NCBI GenBank assembly: GCA_958295815.1
Contig: OY282374.1
Coordinates: 1,508,856-1,572,855 of the forward strand
Direction: 5' to 3'
Length of the DNA: 64,000 nt
Origin: Candidatus Poribacteria bacterium
GTDB taxonomy: Bacteria; Poribacteria; WGA-4E; WGA-3G
A program made the translations under genes and the position numbers. The notes below the pieces were generated by a model, which did no database searches, was not told where the DNA came from, and saw nothing but the letters and a program-made list of their open reading frames with translations. Of the stretch, positions 60,753 through 64,000 are shown piece by piece. Each line of letters opens with the position of its first letter. Positions within the stretch are counted from its first letter, which is position 1.

Positions 60753-61769
60753 ATGCAGGTTGCAGCAATGTTTGGTGAAGGTAAAGGTGGCGTGGTAGAC
60801 AAACCAGACCCACAGGCAGCAGGAGATGTCGTCGTTGTCAAAATTCATGCCGTTCCGATGTGTACGGAGTATAAAGGGTTTATACATGGAGGCACCGGTG
60901 AACACTTTGGACACGAAGCCGCTGGCGAGGTTGTCGAAGTCGCACAACCCGGTCGGGTCAAGGTCGGTGATCGTGTAGTGGTGCAACCACAGAACGCTTG
61001 TGGTGAGTGCCCTATGTGTGCTGTTGGTGAACACATTCACTGCCAGAATGGACGGAACATTCGTGAGATCCTCGGTACGGATCCGGCTTCAGCGACTTAT
61101 GCGCAGTATTTGCACAAAATGGAAGATTTGTTATCTCCTATTCCAGATGGGGTGAGTTATGAACACGCTGGCATGGCGTGCTGTGGACTCGGACCGACAT
61201 TCGGCGCAATGGAACAGATGCAGGTCAACGCGTTGGATACCGTCATGGTTACGGGATTAGGTCCTGTCGGATTAGGTGGTATTATTAATGCGCACTATCG
61301 CGGTGCGCGGGTCATTGGCGTAGAAAGCCATCCTTATCGTGCTGAACTCGCTAAGAAATTAGGCGCAGATGCTGTATTTGACCCGACAGAGTCGGATGTC
61401 CTTGAACAAATTCTCGACTTCACGGACGGTGCCGGTGTTGATAAGGCTGTGGATTGTTCAGGCGCGTCCGCTGCACATCGGTTGATGGTTGATGCAGCAC
61501 GTAGAAAAGGACAAGTCACCTTCGTCGGCGAAGGCGGAGATTTTCCGCTCGGTGCAAGCCGGGATATGATTCGGAAGGGGTTAGTCCTACGTGGGAATTG
61601 GCACTACAACCTCGGTGGTTATCCAAGATTAATGAAGGTGATTCAAGATGTTTCTGATCAGATAGATACCTTTATTACACACACTTTCCCGATGCGTGAC
61701 GTACAACAGGCGTGGGAACTCCAAGCGACAGGTGAATGCGGTAAAGTCGTGTTACATCCGTGGAAGTAA
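60753..61769 (+). CDS. Zinc-dependent medium-chain alcohol dehydrogenase
   Basis: About 338 residues of the MDR family. Cys37 (VPMCTEYKG) and His54-Glu55 (HFGHEAAGEVV) form the catalytic zinc site, and Cys83, Cys86, Cys89 and Cys97 the structural zinc. The nucleotide motif GLGPVGLGGI and the Asp/Glu in GVESHPYR select NAD. I choose the ATG at 60753, where the sequence aligns with usual MDR N-termini; the open frame runs back to 60624. AAGGAGG at 60674-60681 is too far to serve it. It would oxidise an alcohol or polyol, but the substrate is unknown. Confidence 0.88.
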   Translation: MQVAAMFGEGKGGVVDKPDPQAAGDVVVVKIHAVPMCTEYKGFIHGGTGEHFGHEAAGEVVEVAQPGRVKVGDRVVVQPQNACGECPMCAVGEHIHCQNGRNIREILGTDPASATYAQYLHKMEDLLSPIPDGVSYEHAGMACCGLGPTFGAMEQMQVNALDTVMVTGLGPVGLGGIINAHYRGARVIGVESHPYRAELAKKLGADAVFDPTESDVLEQILDFTDGAGVDKAVDCSGASAAHRLMVDAARRKGQVTFVGEGGDFPLGASRDMIRKGLVLRGNWHYNLGGYPRLMKVIQDVSDQIDTFITHTFPMRDVQQAWELQATGECGKVVLHPWK

Positions 61770-61797
61770 CGACTTGAAAACTGCTGTGAACGGTTGT

Positions 61798-63147
61798 TCA
61801 GACGGTCGCGTCTTGGAGACGACGCAGTTTAAGAACAAAGGAATCCTCGTTGAGTTCTACTATGTCGTAAGGGATCGCTTCACCTTGGGAGACATCGCGT
61901 TTTAGTTTAACACCGTCCGCCAAACCGAGGGGAAGCAGATTTTCAGTACGGGCAATGCCTGCCTTCTCGATCAGACCGTTGACGGTATATCCACCGCTTC
62001 CATCGAGGACTTCTCCGGCTTTCAGGTTGCGTTTGGCGACTGTGATGACATCGGCGACGGGTGTTGGTAGTGGTGTACCTGTGGGTTGTCCGTAAAGGGC
62101 GGCTTTCGCAATCGAGATTGGGGCTTCAACAGCAACGAGGTGATACGGACGGTAGAGCAGGTAGTTCTTGCCGTCCGCGCCTGGGTGCAGGTTGTAACCA
62201 GCGAGATCTTCTTGCGTAAATGGATGATCCGTCCGGATGACGACGAATACCCCCATCCGAAGTGGATTGTCTAACATTGTTTTTCCGTCGATCGCAATGC
62301 TATTTGCGAGTTCAACAACACCGTGGCGGCTCAAAATGCCGCCTTCTTCTTTTCTACTAAAAACCTGGGCAATGTCCGAAATGTTCACTGAAGGTTCGTG
62401 CATACCACGCACGTCTGGCGGAAGTCCTGCCATATTCGCCAAGGAGGTCATCTCAATCTGTGCCTTTGACCCATCTCGGAACGAATTGAACATCTTAAAG
62501 TTAATCGTGCGCCGTTCAATCAATTCTTCACTGAAGCCGAACCGTTGCGGAACAGTATCTGGTATCCCGACGCGGTCATCATCGTAAAATATTGTCCCTC
62601 TCCCCGCAGCGACGATCTCGAAACCGAGCGTTTTTGCCCAGTCAACGATATTCATCGTCACACCGGGTTGGTCGCCATCAACGAGTGTGTAAACCACCCC
62701 TGCGTTATCTGCCAAGCGTCTGAGGAGGGGACCGATGGTAACATCTGTTTCGACGTTGACCATCACGAGATGCTTTTTGTGCATCAAGGTATCGTAAGCC
62801 ATTCGCGCACCGACTTCGGGAATACCCGTCGCTTCCACAACCACATCGATTAAATCTGACTGGATAATATGTAATCCGTCCTCAGTGATTGCCCGTTTCC
62901 CGCTGCGGATGGTATCATTCAGCGTGTTAACACTCTGAACGTGTGATATCGCGTCGGGTGAGATATTACTGACGGTGTATGCGTTCGTGGCGTGTGCCAA
63001 ATCAATGTCGGCAATCGCACTCGCGACCATACCTTGCATCTGTGAAAGTTGGGCGACCAATCCCGCACCAAATTTTCCGGCACCGATGATACCGACACGT
63101 ATCGGATTATTTGCCGCTGCACGCTCGGCGAGTTGCCTACTGAACAT
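61798..63147 (-). CDS. Homoserine dehydrogenase-like/SAF-domain oxidoreductase
   Basis: 449 residues. The N-terminal Rossmann fold (RVGIIGAGKFGAGL, about 17-30) and the DVVVEATGIPEVGARMAYD segment are those of NAD(P)-dependent homoserine dehydrogenase-like proteins (COG4091 type). The C-terminal part (about 365-430, AKRNLKAGEVLDGSGGYTV) is a SAF domain as in sialic acid synthases and antifreeze proteins. The reaction is unknown. AGGAG lies six bases before the ATG. It is convergent with the alcohol dehydrogenase gene. A GNAT gene stands 28 bases upstream on the same strand. Confidence 0.87.
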   Translation of the reverse strand: MFSRQLAERAAANNPIRVGIIGAGKFGAGLVAQLSQMQGMVASAIADIDLAHATNAYTVSNISPDAISHVQSVNTLNDTIRSGKRAITEDGLHIIQSDLIDVVVEATGIPEVGARMAYDTLMHKKHLVMVNVETDVTIGPLLRRLADNAGVVYTLVDGDQPGVTMNIVDWAKTLGFEIVAAGRGTIFYDDDRVGIPDTVPQRFGFSEELIERRTINFKMFNSFRDGSKAQIEMTSLANMAGLPPDVRGMHEPSVNISDIAQVFSRKEEGGILSRHGVVELANSIAIDGKTMLDNPLRMGVFVVIRTDHPFTQEDLAGYNLHPGADGKNYLLYRPYHLVAVEAPISIAKAALYGQPTGTPLPTPVADVITVAKRNLKAGEVLDGSGGYTVNGLIEKAGIARTENLLPLGLADGVKLKRDVSQGEAIPYDIVELNEDSFVLKLRRLQDATV

Positions 63148-63175
63148 ATCAGACTCCTTTGATTTAGAACGCTAT

Positions 63176-63754
63176 TCAGTTGTTCTTTTGGTAGATCTTC
63201 TCATATTCTGACCGTGTAATCTCAAAGTCCAACATTTTCCCGTCATCTGCTTCTCGTGAAACGGTCAAGCCGAGGGACAGCCACAACGCTTGTGAACGTT
63301 CGTTGTTAGCAGGAACATCCACCGGACAGAATCGGTCAATCCCTAATTTTTCAAAAGCGTGCGCCATCAAGCATCGCACGACCTCTTTTCCGTAGCCTTT
63401 ACCCCACAAGGTCTTATCCCAGATTGCAATGGGTAGGCGCATAATTTTTTCGCCCTCAATTTTTGCCCGATCCAAATTCATCCACTGCAAACATACCTCA
63501 CCGACTGTTCTGCCGCTCACTTTTTCTACGATTGCGAACAGAAATCCTCCATTCCGCATGGCTTTACCAGCTTTTTTCAGATATTCCGTTGTTATCGGTT
63601 CATCAGGTGGGCATTCCTCAATCGCATATAGCAAGTCAGGGTCTTTGTAAAACGGAACTGCGATATCGAAGTCGGCATCCTTAAACGGTCGAAGTTTCAA
63701 ACGCTCCGTTTTCAAGTGGATATTATGGCATGCGAAGTTATCCAATTGTATCAT
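63176..63754 (-). CDS. GNAT-family N-acetyltransferase (RimJ/RimL-like)
   Basis: 192 residues. The N-terminal TERLKLRPFKDADFD is the usual start of RimJ/RimL-type GNATs. The acetyl-CoA loop reads LWGKGYGKEVVRCLMAHAF. NNERSQALWLSLG closes the fold. Such enzymes acetylate protein N-termini or small amines. The target is not evident here. The start ATG is at 63754, without a strong ribosome binding site. It may be co-transcribed with the SAF-domain gene that follows. Confidence 0.88.
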   Translation of the reverse strand: MIQLDNFACHNIHLKTERLKLRPFKDADFDIAVPFYKDPDLLYAIEECPPDEPITTEYLKKAGKAMRNGGFLFAIVEKVSGRTVGEVCLQWMNLDRAKIEGEKIMRLPIAIWDKTLWGKGYGKEVVRCLMAHAFEKLGIDRFCPVDVPANNERSQALWLSLGLTVSREADDGKMLDFEITRSEYEKIYQKNN

Positions 63755-63863
63755 TTTTGAAAATTTTCCTCTGAATTTTGAGTGTTTTTTGTTTTAATAC
63801 TCACAAGTACACCCAGTTAAGTCCGGGATACTAAGACAGAATCCCCTTTGATACCTACAAAAG

Positions 63864-64000
63864 CTATAGGCTCAATAAGTAGGTAAATTTGCTCAAAACC
63901 GTCCATTCCTGTCTGTTGAAGCTGCCTGATGTATCCCATGCCTGATCGTACACCAGATAAAAATCGCTACCGGGACGGTAGATATAATTGAGCAAAAAAT
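63864..64000 (-). CDS. Partial gene at right edge: C-terminus of an outer-membrane-type protein
   Basis: Minus-strand frame open from the window edge to a TAG at 63866-63864. It encodes NYIYRPGSDFYLVYDQAWD and, after a gap, TVLSKFTYLLSL at the end. RPGSDFYLVY and the KFTYLL ending match the last beta-strands of DUF5916-type outer-membrane beta-barrel proteins known from many environmental bacteria, whose last residue is usually aromatic or Leu. Only about 45 codons are present, so the assignment is to the general type only. Confidence 0.65.
   Translation of the reverse strand, partial: FLLNYIYRPGSDFYLVYDQAWDTSGSFNRQEWTVLSKFTYLLSL

Noticed and set aside
1..64000. tRNA genes, CRISPR arrays, prophage or complete insertion sequences
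   Set aside because: No T-arm-like GGTTCGAATCC pattern, regular spacer arrays, integrase or transposase frames were noticed in either strand. A tRNAscan or ISfinder run was not possible.

Overview
The window reads as a chromosomal segment of an uncultivated, metabolically versatile Gram-negative-type bacterium of moderate GC content. My best guess is Candidatus Poribacteria or a close relative. The guess rests on gene content: many Gfo/Idh/MocA dehydrogenases, phytanoyl-CoA dioxygenases, LamG-domain secreted proteins, a WD40-dockerin-FlgD-like secreted protein, the TPR plus ASPIC/UnbV pair, a lone EutN/CcmL shell-vertex gene and DUF5117-type metalloproteases. No rRNA, tRNA, CRISPR array or intact IS element was seen.

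Layout. 0-8 kb: cupin, Gfo/Idh oxidoreductase, STAS protein, LamG protein, ankyrin protein, an AT-rich patch with an orphan small gene, and an ABC exporter. 8-14 kb: rtcB, then an intergenic stretch with two near-identical sigma-54 promoters. One drives an apparent structured small RNA ending in a strong terminator. The other lies upstream of an ECF sigma factor gene. These are followed by a divergent-side FAD disulfide oxidoreductase and a D-aminoacylase-type amidohydrolase. 15.7-27.6 kb: a tetrapyrrole cluster in two transcription units, first (exported protein)-hemB-hemL-polyprenyl synthase-(double Met8-like protein)-ccsA/hemX-like-(protease with TPRs), then hemA-hemC-cobA/hemD fusion behind a perfect consensus sigma-70 promoter. 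27.6-39 kb: Nramp-like transporter and Ldh-family dehydrogenase, a HicAB module, secreted WD40/dockerin protein, TPR plus ASPIC/UnbV pair, ComEA-like protein, 5-formyl-THF cyclo-ligase and EutN.

39-54 kb is an accessory-looking stretch: ThiO-like oxidase, second ECF sigma factor, VOC and HAD proteins, Gfo/Idh, a DUF433/DUF5615 toxin-antitoxin pair, a cysteine-pair-rich zinc-ribbon protein of unknown function, several SAM methyltransferases, a PIN-toxin remnant enclosed by a 45-bp direct repeat, an AAC(3)-type acetyltransferase, a PhyH dioxygenase overlapping a methyltransferase-like gene, and an internally duplicated lipoprotein. 54-64 kb: two tandem paralogous 875-residue zinc metalloproteases, PhyH dioxygenase, zinc alcohol dehydrogenase, homoserine-dehydrogenase/SAF protein, GNAT acetyltransferase, and the C-terminus of a gene running off the right edge.

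Two features tie the window together. Sigma-70 promoters with 17-18 bp spacers are readable before many genes. A family of short GC-rich palindromes with a GGTT...AACC core recurs between genes, often just past stop codons. The best candidates for something undescribed are the sigma-54 small RNA/ECF locus, the tandem Met8-like protein in the heme cluster, the zinc-ribbon array protein, and the repeat-bounded PIN remnant. All functional calls come from reading motifs by eye; no database search was run.
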